From the IMG/VR virus record IMGVR_UViG_3300046519_000180, positions 1-47,457 of that record: a stretch of 47,457 nucleotides of DNA. The stretch is one strand, 5' to 3'. The notes under the pieces are model-generated. The model made no database searches. It had not been told where the DNA came from and was given only the letters and a program-made list of their open reading frames with translations. The translations under genes were made by a program, and so were the position numbers. This document shows, one piece after another, positions 39,454-47,019 of this stretch. This stretch comes from a virus. Each line of letters begins with the position of its first letter. Position 1 is the stretch's first letter.

Positions 39454-39473
39454 ATTTCATTTCGTGATGAAAT
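39454..39473. repeat. Inverted repeat near the repressor start
   Basis: ATTTCAT-TTCGTG-ATGAAAT, 7-bp arms, ending eight bases before the ATG of the S24 repressor. No strong RBS lies nearer, so it might be an extra operator or a leader hairpin. Confidence 0.55.
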
Positions 39474-39480
39474 CCCGCGC

Positions 39481-40347
39481 ATGACTGAATCGTTGGGTGA
39501 GCGCATCAAGCGCCTAAGAAAAGAGAGAGGGCTGTCGCAGGCTGCGTTGGCAGAGGCTTGCGGCTGGAAATCACAATCCCGCGTCGGAAACTACGAGGTT
39601 GGCACCAGAGAACCAACATTCGCCGATCTGCAGACAATGGCTCGGGCGTTAGGGGTTAGGCCGACGGAACTGGTGCCTTTCGTATTGGTGGATGAGGTGC
39701 ATCGTTCAGAGTATGTCGATCCACTTCCATCACCGGCTAAAGCTGTACCACCAATAGGGTTTACCGCAACTCCGATGACGGCCGGCGATTTTGTCCGAGA
39801 CATGCTCGGAAAGGCTGCAAAGCTGCCCGATGATCTCAGGGGAAAAATTCTTGCTGCTGCGGAACACGCCGACAACGCACAGAACGTTGTGACCGGTGAC
39901 TTCTCAAGGCCAGGCTTAGTCGGTGATGAGGTGTGGATTGCGCATTACGACGTGCGCGGTGCGATGGGCGGAGGTCAGTCAATTCAAGACTTCCCGGAAA
40001 TGCTGAAAGACATACGCGTGAGCCCGAGTCACTTGCGCGAGATGGGTGTGGAGTTTGAGGAGTACTACCATCTGAAACTTGTCACGGGTTGGGGCCAGTC
40101 GATGGAGCCGACGATCAGGCATCGCGACCCTCTTATCGTGAACGCTCACATCCGAGAATTCGCTGGCGATGGCATATACGTATTTTTCTGGGATGACCAC
40201 GTCTATATCAAGCGATTGCAGGTTGCCGATGAGGATCACTTTGAGATGATCTCCGACAACCCCAAGCACAAAGATCGACTGATCCGCAGAGATATGACGT
40301 ACATACAGGCTCGGGTCCTGCTTGTTTGGAATGCCCACCTCGTGTGA
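39481..40347 (+). CDS. Phage repressor, HTH plus S24 peptidase (CI/LexA-type)
   Basis: 288 residues. HTH (about 5-60: LGERIKRLRKERGLSQAALAEACGW, TREPTFADLQTMARALG), linker, S24 domain with the Ser of TGWGQSMEPTI and the Lys of VYIKRLQ. Such repressors hold the prophage silent and self-cleave with RecA after damage. A candidate cleavage area is GAMGGG near residue 160. Start has no strong RBS, possibly leaderless. Followed by a bidirectional terminator. Confidence 0.9.
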   Translation: MTESLGERIKRLRKERGLSQAALAEACGWKSQSRVGNYEVGTREPTFADLQTMARALGVRPTELVPFVLVDEVHRSEYVDPLPSPAKAVPPIGFTATPMTAGDFVRDMLGKAAKLPDDLRGKILAAAEHADNAQNVVTGDFSRPGLVGDEVWIAHYDVRGAMGGGQSIQDFPEMLKDIRVSPSHLREMGVEFEEYYHLKLVTGWGQSMEPTIRHRDPLIVNAHIREFAGDGIYVFFWDDHVYIKRLQVADEDHFEMISDNPKHKDRLIRRDMTYIQARVLLVWNAHLV

Positions 40348-40360
40348 TCGCGAAAAAGCA

Positions 40361-40390
40361 AAAAGCCCGCCGGTCGTGCGGGCTTTTTTA
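40361..40390. terminator. Bidirectional terminator after the repressor
   Basis: GCCCGC (40365-40370) and GCGGGC (40378-40383) flanked by A-run and T-run; serves the rightward repressor gene and the leftward DUF1654 gene. Confidence 0.9.
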
Positions 40391-40396
40391 TGCCTG

Positions 40397-40711
40397 TTAA
40401 AAAGGCGCTGGGGCCTCCGTAAGCTCTGCGTCATCAACCTGGACCGGATGATCATCATCACTGGCCGCTTCCCACTGCAAGGTTATCGATTCTTCCTCGT
40501 CGTTTATCGTCAGGTCGATGCCATCTGTGTCTGACAGAACCCCAAGGATCTCGTCCCACTCCCGCTGACCGTCCGTGTCCAGGCGATGAATCGTCACCCG
40601 TCTATCCAGCTGCGCGACTGGGTGGTTGACCATGTTTGAGACCCTTATTACCAAGCGTTCCATGCCAGTCATGGGCTTGGTTTCACGTTGCTGTTTCTGG
40701 GGCTTTGCCAT
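40397..40711 (-). CDS. DUF1654-like protein, LexA-controlled
   Basis: 104 residues, ATG with AAGGAGTAGCTG before it. Residues about 14-85 (MTGMERLVIRVSNMVNHPVA, RRVTIHRLDTDGQREWDEIL, LQWEA) match the style of the DUF1654 family of Pseudomonadaceae. The acidic tail is disordered. A LexA box is 17 bases upstream of the start. Function unknown; presumably made in SOS and prophage induction. Confidence 0.8.
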   Translation of the reverse strand: MAKPQKQQRETKPMTGMERLVIRVSNMVNHPVAQLDRRVTIHRLDTDGQREWDEILGVLSDTDGIDLTINDEEESITLQWEAASDDDHPVQVDDAELTEAPAPF

Positions 40712-40728
40712 CAGCTACTCCTTGATTG

Positions 40729-40744
40729 CTGTATGCATATACAG
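40729..40744. promoter_or_regulatory. LexA (SOS) box
   Basis: CTGTATGCATATACAG, CTG-N10-CAG with near-perfect dyad symmetry, upstream of the DUF1654-like gene. Confidence 0.9.
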
Positions 40745-40817
40745 TTGTTTCAAAAAGCATATCCCACCTTTGCAGAACACGTCACCAGATTTTTTCTCTG
40801 TGTTTATTTCAAATAAA

Positions 40818-40859
40818 ATCACATTACGTGTTGACGAAATAAACACGATGCGTGATAGT
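40818..40859 (+). promoter_or_regulatory. Rightward early promoter with two operators
   Basis: Plus strand: TTGACG (40831-40836), 17-bp spacer, GATAGT (40854-40859). Operator AACACGATGCGTGAT (40842-40856) sits in spacer/-10; a second, ATCACATTACGTGTT (40818-40832), overlaps the -35. Both resemble the perfect operator of the cro promoter (its reverse complement is AACACGATGCGTGTT). This is the lambda PL counterpart. Confidence 0.85.
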
Positions 40860-41185
40860 TCACCCATCGCAGCGACAAACCAACGGTGCGACAGGGCCTC
40901 AAGAGACCCGCCGCTCTTTAACAACCAGCGCCATGAACGACTACCCGGCCAAACCGGTTAGGTCACTCCCGGCACCATCGGTGGGAGGTCAGTAAACCGA
41001 AGGAAACAAACCGCTGCGCTTGTGAGGCGACCGGCGCCAGATGAAAGCCATTGAGGGGCTAAGTCTGGCGAGGTGATGACCGAACTGTGCGAATGACCCT
41101 GACGGGCGCAGTGAGTGATAAGACAGATTTCACTGGCTGGCCTTGGCGACAGGGCCAGACGGGAAATCAACCGGAGGGATTCGCA
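40860..41185 (+). promoter_or_regulatory. Structured leader of the rightward operon
   Basis: About 325 bases without a gene. It contains a boxA-like site (40912-40923), a hairpin CTCCC-CACC/GGTG-GGGAG (about 40967-40988) and a two-tier stem: CGCCAGA (41035-41041) with TCTGGCG (41064-41070), inner AGCC/GGCT. Likely an antitermination or translation-control leader. Confidence 0.6.
40912..40923 (+). promoter_or_regulatory. boxA-like antitermination element
   Basis: CGCTCTTTAACA differs at one base from the rRNA boxA consensus TGCTCTTTAACA and lies 53 bases beyond the predicted -10, where phage nut sites are placed. NusB/S10 would be expected to bind its RNA. Confidence 0.7.
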
Positions 41186-41377
41186 ATGACCATTCGCAAC
41201 GACAAAGGCCAGTTCGTCAGCACCCAGCAAGCGCTCATCGCTGACCTTGAAGGCTTCATCGCAGATTGGACGCACTGGGCGAAGCAGGCGCTTCGCAAAG
41301 GCGACAAGGCTGAAGCGCAGCGTTGCGCCGCCGAGGCGCGTGACTGCCGCCAGAAGTTGGAAGCGCTGGCCGCCTGA
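41186..41377 (+). CDS. Small early protein
   Basis: 63 residues from ATG at 41186 with GGAGG upstream; an upstream ATG (41087) has no RBS. Starts MTIRNDKGQFVSTQQAL; a single long amphipathic helical region with basic residues and two Cys. Unknown; first gene of the rightward operon. Confidence 0.65.
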   Translation: MTIRNDKGQFVSTQQALIADLEGFIADWTHWAKQALRKGDKAEAQRCAAEARDCRQKLEALAA

Positions 41378-41445
41378 ATGATTTGCTGAAGCGCCTTCGA
41401 TGAGGGCGCTTTGGAAATCAAACAACCCCGCACGGAGCATGATCA

Positions 41446-42207
41446 ATGGAACAAACCCTTCAGCAACTGCTGGCTGAACGCGTTACCGCATTTGCGAACA
41501 GCGAAAAGCCAGTCGAAATCATCGACGAGCACGTTAAGAAGATGTTCACCAGCGTGATAGACAGCTGCTTCGGTCGATATGGCGAAATGGGCAAGCACGT
41601 GGAAGAGGCTATCAAGACGGCGCTTCCCGCCAACCTGACCGAAATCTTCGAACTGACTCGTTACAACACCATGATCGCCGCAGCGCTCAAAGAGAAGTGG
41701 GAAAACAGTGGCGTCGAGGCCGACATGGTGCGCCATGCGCAAAAGCAGATTGAAGAGGTGCTGAACAAAGACGCGCTGCCCGCAGTGATCAGTTTGCAGG
41801 ATCTGATGGAAGCTTTCGTAGAGGATCACAAAGAGTCGGCTGCCGAAGAGCACTGGGAACATCCAGATATTCGGTTCCAGCCTTCCGACTACGGCGGCTT
41901 GCACATCTACTTCGATAAGAAGCCAAAGGATCATGGCATTTCGAGCTACTCAAGGAGCTCGGAGCGTAGCGAGTACGATCTCGACAATGCGATCCACATC
42001 AGCTTCGACCGCCATGGCAAAGATCGGGATGAGAAAGGCCGCGAAGTTGGCACCGTTTACTCGGCAAAGATCGACAACGAGAAGATCAGCCAGACGCTGA
42101 AGTTTCGCACCTCGTTCGAAAAGATGGTCGCCGCACTGTACTTCGGCTCTTCGAAGATCGTCGTTGACTGCGATGAAGACGATTTCAGCTACGGAATTTA
42201 TGACTGA
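41446..42207 (+). CDS. Conserved-looking phage protein of unknown function
   Basis: 253 residues, ATG with GGAG eight bases upstream. N-terminal helical bundle (about 1-110), acidic helix around HKESAAEEHWEHPD, and a C-terminal mixed domain (PSDYGGLHIYFDKKP, HISFDRHGKDRDEKG, KIVVDCDEDDFSYGIYD). No motif assigned. Precedes the large gene-free region. Confidence 0.6.
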   Translation: MEQTLQQLLAERVTAFANSEKPVEIIDEHVKKMFTSVIDSCFGRYGEMGKHVEEAIKTALPANLTEIFELTRYNTMIAAALKEKWENSGVEADMVRHAQKQIEEVLNKDALPAVISLQDLMEAFVEDHKESAAEEHWEHPDIRFQPSDYGGLHIYFDKKPKDHGISSYSRSSERSEYDLDNAIHISFDRHGKDRDEKGREVGTVYSAKIDNEKISQTLKFRTSFEKMVAALYFGSSKIVVDCDEDDFSYGIYD

Positions 42208-42872
42208 ACCATCCTCCTGCGCATTCACAGAGTGCGCAGCGGGATGCGGACGAAACTGCGGCCTATAACCGCCCACCTGCATCAATGCGCAGAGCCGATC
42301 TGCGAAGCCAGTGTTCTAGCGCTGGCCGGTATCTCCGAACCTAGCCTTGCCGGGTATCGGTAGCAAGGAATGGCATCCCTGTTGGTAGCAGGGCCTTCGA
42401 ACCACCTGCTTGCGGTGGGCCAAAGAGCAAGCCCGATCACTTGGCGGTCTCACCCGCCAGGCTGTATCGGAGGTGGCCTTCAGTCCCGCAAGGGTCTAAG
42501 GGCGTCGAGCTGTAAGGTCATGCCACGCGGTCCTTAGGGGCGACACATGCGGCGTGGTTCCTGATCGGGCGGTATGAACCCTGCCCGACGGAAAGGCGGA
42601 CCTGGCCACAGCACTGAAGACCACCCCCGATGCAGATGAAGCAACAAGCGCAGGCTGATGCGTGGGTTTGAAAACTAACAGTTCCCGAGAGTGATCGCTG
42701 ACCGGCTAAGTACTATTTTATGCCCGCGCGGTACCGGCTCGTAATAACTGGCATTGCGGTAGGCGAAAGCCGCTGACCGCGGCATGACTCTCAACCCGGA
42801 GATCAGCACCGGGCTCTGCATCATCTATGCTGTCGATTCGCTAAATTCCAGCGGATAGACTTGAGGACGCTT
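42208..42872 (+). ncRNA. Candidate large structured RNA, gene-free region
   Basis: No supported ORF in about 665 bases. Many stems: CTGCGCA/TGCGCAG (42217-42239), GCGG/CCGC inside GATGC/GCATC (42243-42283), CCTTGC/GCAAGG (42345-42368), CCACC/GGTGG (42402-42418), TGGCGG/CCGCCA (42442-42459) within CCGAT/ATCGG, TCGGGC/GCCCGA (42565-42588), a GAAA tetraloop (42762-42771) in GCGGT/ACCGC, and CCCGG/CCGGG (42795-42813). CTAAGG/CCTTAG (42496-42537) interlocks with CCACGC/GCGTGG (42523-42557), a possible pseudoknot. Class (GOLLD/ROOL-like by size) not determined; boundaries are the flanking genes. Confidence 0.5.
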
Positions 42873-43115
42873 ATGAAAGTGAAAGAATTAATTACACTGC
42901 TTTCTAAACTAGATCCAGAGATAAGCATCTACGGATCCTGTGAAGACGGCGATGTCCTTGAAAATAACCAAGCTGTTAGGCTTTTCGATTTCGACCAGGC
43001 TGATGCGCTAGATGCAGTGCTGACCAGATTGCCTGACGGCACGCTGCAGGCAGATCTAGTCTCCTCTGGAGAAGGCAGAAAGATCGCCTTTCTCGGTATG
43101 ACCACTGCTCGATAG
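42873..43115 (+). CDS. Small phage protein
   Basis: 80 residues from ATG at 42873 (GAGGA upstream). Starts MKVKELITLLSKLDPE with an acidic EDGDVLEN, LFDFDQADALDAVL; a helical/beta small fold widespread in phages. Followed by a terminator. Function unknown. Confidence 0.7.
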   Translation: MKVKELITLLSKLDPEISIYGSCEDGDVLENNQAVRLFDFDQADALDAVLTRLPDGTLQADLVSSGEGRKIAFLGMTTAR

Positions 43116-43153
43116 CGCCGGGGATGACCTAGCCATTCAGCGCCTCCGTACCT

Positions 43154-43178
43154 AACCCGGTTAATTCCGGGTTTTTAT
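43154..43178 (+). terminator. Strong terminator in the rightward operon
   Basis: ACCCGG-TTAATT-CCGGGT followed by TTTTATT. It stands between the putative RNA/80-aa gene and the downstream operon, so downstream genes need read-through (boxA) or another promoter. Confidence 0.85.
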
Positions 43179-43254
43179 TGCCCGAAATTCAGAGATCAAC
43201 CCCGTTCAACAGGTAGCCACTGCCTTCCCAGTGAGCGAGTAATAGGAGATTGCG

Positions 43255-43401
43255 ATGAGCAAAAAGCAAATTGCTGTGAACACTGCGCGGTACCACAGCC
43301 GTATGGCGGTACGGGCAGTCCGGATATTTCACTGCCCAGCCCAAGCTGTGGCATCCCGCGCTCGTCGTGACGAATTTATGCAAATGGCTCGTTCCGCGTA
43401 A
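43255..43401 (+). CDS. Small basic protein (48 aa)
   Basis: ATG with TAGGAGATTGCG before it. Starts MSKKQIAVNTARYHSRMAVR, strongly basic throughout (ARRDEF near the end). Likely nucleic-acid binding; family not recognised. Confidence 0.65.
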   Translation: MSKKQIAVNTARYHSRMAVRAVRIFHCPAQAVASRARRDEFMQMARSA

Positions 43402-43517
43402 CACCCCTCCCACACCCTCCCGAACACACCCACATGCAACCCCTCCGCTGCCACTTGGCCGTTCGCGTTCTTGTGGTTGCAGCTGAGTGTGTTTGGTTAA
43501 TCAGCAAGGAGATCGTC

Positions 43518-43796
43518 ATGCATGACTGCACGGATACCCAGGCGGTCTGCCGGGGTTGCGGCTTGAAGCTGCGTGGCTCGCCATCCTGGAAAGGCGGGCT
43601 GGCATATCACCCCGAGCCGAAAGGTGAAGTCCACCGGTGCCACTACGGCGGCTGGGCTTGCTCACGACGCTGCGATATCCGCGCCTGCGTCGAGCTGGAA
43701 GGAACCATGCCCGGGTGCGGATCGGTGAACGACTATTCGCGCCTGTCTCCATATGCCAAAGAAAGCATCAATCGCCACTGGTCGGAGGCGGCATGA
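43518..43796 (+). CDS. Zinc-binding small phage protein
   Basis: 92 residues from ATG at 43518 (AAGGAG upstream). Cys/His pattern: CRGCGLKL, HRCHYGGWACSRRCDIRAC, probably a zinc ribbon-like fold. This type is frequent in pseudomonad phages. Overlaps the next gene by 4 bases. Confidence 0.7.
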   Translation: MHDCTDTQAVCRGCGLKLRGSPSWKGGLAYHPEPKGEVHRCHYGGWACSRRCDIRACVELEGTMPGCGSVNDYSRLSPYAKESINRHWSEAA

Positions 43797-44014
43797 GCGG
43801 CTGGATCAAGTGCGATGAGCGCATGCCTGAGCTGCCTAAGGGCGGCGGCAAGGCCTGGGTAATCGGCTACACCCCAGCTCGAAAAGCCCAAAGCAACGCC
43901 AATGGCGCCCGCTTCCTCTACTGGAATGGTATCGACTGGCGTTACGGCGATGGCTCTCGCTTCGAGCACCGCGTCACACACTGGCAGCCACACCTCGCTA
44001 CACCCACCGAATAA
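43793..44014 (+). CDS. DUF551-like protein
   Basis: 73 residues from ATG at 43793. WIKCDERMPELPK, YTPARK, WNGIDWRYGDG and ending HWQPHLATPTE match the DUF551 shape (W-x-x-x-x-x-R-M-P at start, HW-x-P-L near end). Common in phage early regions; role unknown. Confidence 0.75.
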   Translation: MSGWIKCDERMPELPKGGGKAWVIGYTPARKAQSNANGARFLYWNGIDWRYGDGSRFEHRVTHWQPHLATPTE

Positions 44015-44131
44015 CCCCACTCAATCGACCGCATCGGCGGATGCCAGATCTGTGTCCTCACACGCACAGAGGTTGGTCACCCGCGTCTGGCACCCGACCA
44101 ATGCGGTTGCACAGCGCCTACGGAGGCGACC

Positions 44132-44416
44132 ATGACATACGAAGTGATCATCGAGGACTTCGTCCTTGAAGTGTTCATCACCACCATCGTCGACGTGAAG
44201 CCTTCGCCGGGCACCTGGGCAAGCGATTGGGACCACAGCGGCTATCGCGAGCTGGAGTTCGAAGTCTGGTCGGGCTTCACCTACGACGATGACCGGGTGC
44301 CAATGGATATTGGCAAGAACGCCTGCGCAGCGGTTGCCGAACAGTACGCTGAAGAGATCGAGACCGAACTCTGGCGCCAGATTGACGAAGTGAAGAAAGG
44401 TCGGAGGGCAGCATGA
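44132..44416 (+). CDS. Small phage protein
   Basis: 94 residues, ATG with GGAGGCGACC before it. MTYEVIIEDFVLEVFITTIVDVKPSPGTWASDWDHSGYREL: beta-rich, acidic, then helical tail. Unrecognised family, operon with the next three genes. Confidence 0.65.
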   Translation: MTYEVIIEDFVLEVFITTIVDVKPSPGTWASDWDHSGYRELEFEVWSGFTYDDDRVPMDIGKNACAAVAEQYAEEIETELWRQIDEVKKGRRAA

Positions 44417-44631
44417 CACCTCATGACATCGCGATTCACCGGATTGAAAGCGAGCTCAAGTACATCCCGACCTCGATCCTTCCTGTACACATTGCAGAGA
44501 GGGCCTGTATGGCCGCCTACCTGTCCTACGAACTCTCAGTCATTACAGCTCAAGAGCGTGACGATCTGGTGAAGCGTATCCGCGCCGCCGAGATGATTCG
44601 CTTTCGTGAGCTTCTGGAGGCTGCAGCATGA
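44413..44631 (+). CDS. Small helical phage protein
   Basis: 72 residues, overlapping both neighbours by 4 bases (ATGA). Starts MTPHDIAIHRIESELKYIPTS, helical throughout. No motif. Confidence 0.6.
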   Translation: MTPHDIAIHRIESELKYIPTSILPVHIAERACMAAYLSYELSVITAQERDDLVKRIRAAEMIRFRELLEAAA

Positions 44632-44801
44632 CCACGCCAATCGTTCCATCCCTGATCGACGAGCAGCTTGAAGAAGTCACCGCCAGGGTGCGCGGTACCT
44701 TCAGCTTTCCGCCCGGCATGCGCGTTGCTGATCTGCCCTTTCCCATGAAGGCTGATTGGCTGAAGCGTCGACTGATTGCCAGGCCAAAGCCATGTCAGTG
44801 A
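44628..44801 (+). CDS. Small phage protein (57 aa)
   Basis: ATG overlaps the upstream stop. Sequence starts MTTPIVPSLIDEQLEEVTAR and ends KRRLIARPKPCQ. Coupled on both sides; its stop overlaps the next gene. No function known. Confidence 0.6.
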   Translation: MTTPIVPSLIDEQLEEVTARVRGTFSFPPGMRVADLPFPMKADWLKRRLIARPKPCQ

Positions 44802-44902
44802 CCCGGCAGCAAGCCCGCCGCATCGCATTCTGGCGCGGCAGTTTCTTCACTCTGATGTTCTGCTCTGCCTGGATGATCGCCAGCGCTTACGCACCGCACT
44901 GA
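44792..44902 (+). CDS. Very small TM protein (36 aa)
   Basis: ATG inside the previous gene, about ten bases overlap. Residues about 16-32 (SFFTLMFCSAWMIASAYA) are hydrophobic with a basic N-terminus (RQQARR). Plausible small membrane peptide. Confidence 0.5.
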   Translation: MSVTRQQARRIAFWRGSFFTLMFCSAWMIASAYAPH

Positions 44903-44963
44903 TTCAACCACTACCCCATTCAATCGCAGCGCCCCGGCACACGGATGGCGCGGGAGACTCCGC

Positions 44964-46067
44964 ATGTCTGCAACTCAGCAGCTCGTCAGCATTGACGACA
45001 TCAACGAATCAAACGCTCCGGCCATTTACGTGCTGGGCGGGCTGAAGCCTTTCCTCGATCACGCTAAGGCGGAGGTCTCCGGCGAAGTACCAGACCTCAC
45101 CACCCGCAAGGGGCGTGAGCGCATCGCTAGCCTGGCTGCAAAGGTCAGCAAGTCGAAGACGGCGGTCGAGAAACCGGGCCGCGACTACCTGCGCCGCCTG
45201 AAGGAAATGCCGAAGGTTGTCGAGGCCGAGCTGCGCGAGTTCGTCACCGAGATGGACGCACTGCGTGACCAGGTGCGGCAGCCGCTGACTGAATGGCAAG
45301 CCGCAGAGGACGCCCGGGTTGATCGCCATAACGACCGAATGGAATGGCTGCGAGGCCTGCCACTGAACTTGGCGGGCCGGACATCTGCCCACGTCGAAGG
45401 CCTCATCGCTGAGGCGGAAGGCGTCGAAATTGGCGAGCAATGGGAAGAGTTCGAAGCGGAAGCCGCGCGCACCAAAGACCTGGCCGTGAAAGCGCTGCGA
45501 GCGGTGCTGGCTGAGTTGCAGCGGTATGAGGCTGAGCAAGCTGAGCTTGCCCGCCTCCGCGCCGAAGCCGAGGCCCGCGCACAGCAGGAACGTGAAGCGC
45601 AGATCGCCCGCGATGCCGAAGAGCGCGTGCGCCGTGAAGCAGAAGCTGCCGCCCAGGCTGAGCGCGAAGCCGCAATCCGCCGGGAAGCAGACGCCAAGGC
45701 GGCCGCAGAACGCCGCGAATTGGAACTAAGGCTGCAGGCCGAGCAGGCAGAACGCACGGCTGCACAGGCAGAAGCCAACCGCATCGCCGCTGAGCAGCGC
45801 GCCGAGCAAGAACGTATCGCCGCCGAGCAGCGTCAAGCTCAGGCCGTTGAGCGCGCTCGCCAAGATGAGCTTGACCGCCAAGCGGCCGCTGTGGCCTTCG
45901 AGCTTCAGCAGGCCCAAGCGCGCGAGGCAGACAAGGCGCACAAAGGCGCCATCTACAAGGCCGCCAAAGAGGCATTCATGCAGAACGGCATGACCGAAGA
46001 CTGCGCACGCCTGGCCGTGAAGCTGATCGCCAGCAACTTCATCCCTGCCGTCAAAATCGAATATTGA
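44964..46067 (+). CDS. Coiled-coil protein preceding RecT
   Basis: 367 residues. N-terminal ordered domain (1-120: VLGGLKPFLDHAKAEVSGEVPD, KSKTAVEKPGRDYLRRLKEM) followed by a long Ala/Glu/Arg/Gln coiled coil (about 175-310) and an HKGAIYKAAKEAFMQNGMTEDCARLAVKLI tail like DUF1351-type partners of phage recombinases. Likely helps RecT or the exonuclease. RecT starts seven bases later. Confidence 0.65.
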   Translation: MSATQQLVSIDDINESNAPAIYVLGGLKPFLDHAKAEVSGEVPDLTTRKGRERIASLAAKVSKSKTAVEKPGRDYLRRLKEMPKVVEAELREFVTEMDALRDQVRQPLTEWQAAEDARVDRHNDRMEWLRGLPLNLAGRTSAHVEGLIAEAEGVEIGEQWEEFEAEAARTKDLAVKALRAVLAELQRYEAEQAELARLRAEAEARAQQEREAQIARDAEERVRREAEAAAQAEREAAIRREADAKAAAERRELELRLQAEQAERTAAQAEANRIAAEQRAEQERIAAEQRQAQAVERARQDELDRQAAAVAFELQQAQAREADKAHKGAIYKAAKEAFMQNGMTEDCARLAVKLIASNFIPAVKIEY

Positions 46068-46074
46068 GGTCGCC

Positions 46075-47019
46075 ATGAATCAGGCAGTCACCACTATCAC
46101 GCAGGACATTTACGCGCAGCGGAATCAGTTCGCGAATGTCCTGACCGACCGGTCGCTCAACTTCGAGCGCGAGGCCGAGTTCGCCATCCAGGTGATCACA
46201 GCCAACGAGTACGCCACCAAGATAGCCTTGCAGAACCGCCAGTCGGTGGCCAACGCCATCACGAACATCGCCGCCATCGGCATCAGCCTGAATCCGGCGA
46301 AGAAGCAGGCCTATCTAGTCCCTCGCGACGGGAAGATCTGCCTCGACATCAGCTACATCGGCCTGATGGATCTGGCCATGTCGACCGGCGCCATCCGCTG
46401 GGCCCAGGCTGAACTGGTCTACGCAGCGGACTCCTTCTCTCTCAACGGCTTTGACAAGCCGCCATCCCACTCCTACAACCCGTTCGCCAAGGATCGCGGT
46501 GAGCCGATTGGTGTGTACGTGGTGGTCAAGACAGCCGACGGCGACTACCTCACCGAGACGATGAGCATCGACGACGTGAACGCCATCCGTGATCGGTCAA
46601 GCGCCTGGAAGGCCTGGATTGGCAAGCAGAAGAGCTGCCCGTGGGTAACCGACCCTGGCGAGATGGCCAAGAAGACGGTGGTCAAGCGCGGCTACAAATA
46701 TTGGCCGAAGACGGACCGCCTTGAACAGGCCATCCACCACCTGAACACAGACGGCGGCGAGGGGCTGGCCGGGATGCTGGGTTCGGCGCCAAGCGATCCC
46801 GAGTTGGTAAACAACTGGATCGACCTGGCAATGAAGGCTGGCAGCCTCGAATCACTGGCCGACGTGTACCACCAGGGCACGGCAGCTATGAAGCAAGCCA
46901 AAGACGCTGCTGGCCATGCCCGCTTCAAGGCGGAAGTGACCAAGCGCAGCGAAACCCTTAAAGCAGAAGCCGCGCCCATCGAAGGCGAGGCTGAGGAGGT
47001 GTTAGATGGAGCAGCGTAG
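46075..47019 (+). CDS. recT: RecT-family single-strand annealing protein
   Basis: 314 residues. Core: AITNIAAIGISLNPAKKQAYLVPRDGKI, LDISYIGLMDLAMSTGAI, VVKTADGDYLTETMSIDDV and KSCPWVTDPGEMAKKTVVKR. C-terminal 80 residues acidic and flexible. Catalyses strand annealing with the adjacent exonuclease, in the lambda Red/RecET manner. Stop overlaps the exonuclease start. Confidence 0.95.
   Translation: MNQAVTTITQDIYAQRNQFANVLTDRSLNFEREAEFAIQVITANEYATKIALQNRQSVANAITNIAAIGISLNPAKKQAYLVPRDGKICLDISYIGLMDLAMSTGAIRWAQAELVYAADSFSLNGFDKPPSHSYNPFAKDRGEPIGVYVVVKTADGDYLTETMSIDDVNAIRDRSSAWKAWIGKQKSCPWVTDPGEMAKKTVVKRGYKYWPKTDRLEQAIHHLNTDGGEGLAGMLGSAPSDPELVNNWIDLAMKAGSLESLADVYHQGTAAMKQAKDAAGHARFKAEVTKRSETLKAEAAPIEGEAEEVLDGAA

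Noticed and set aside
42380-42420. TTCGAAC in the gene-free region suggesting a tRNA T loop
   Set aside because: The bases on either side do not form a T stem, and no acceptor or anticodon arm fits around it.
45185-45975. Long open frames antisense to the coiled-coil gene at 44964-46067
   Set aside because: They are Ser/Ala/Arg-rich mirror frames of a GC-rich repetitive coding region, with no RBS.
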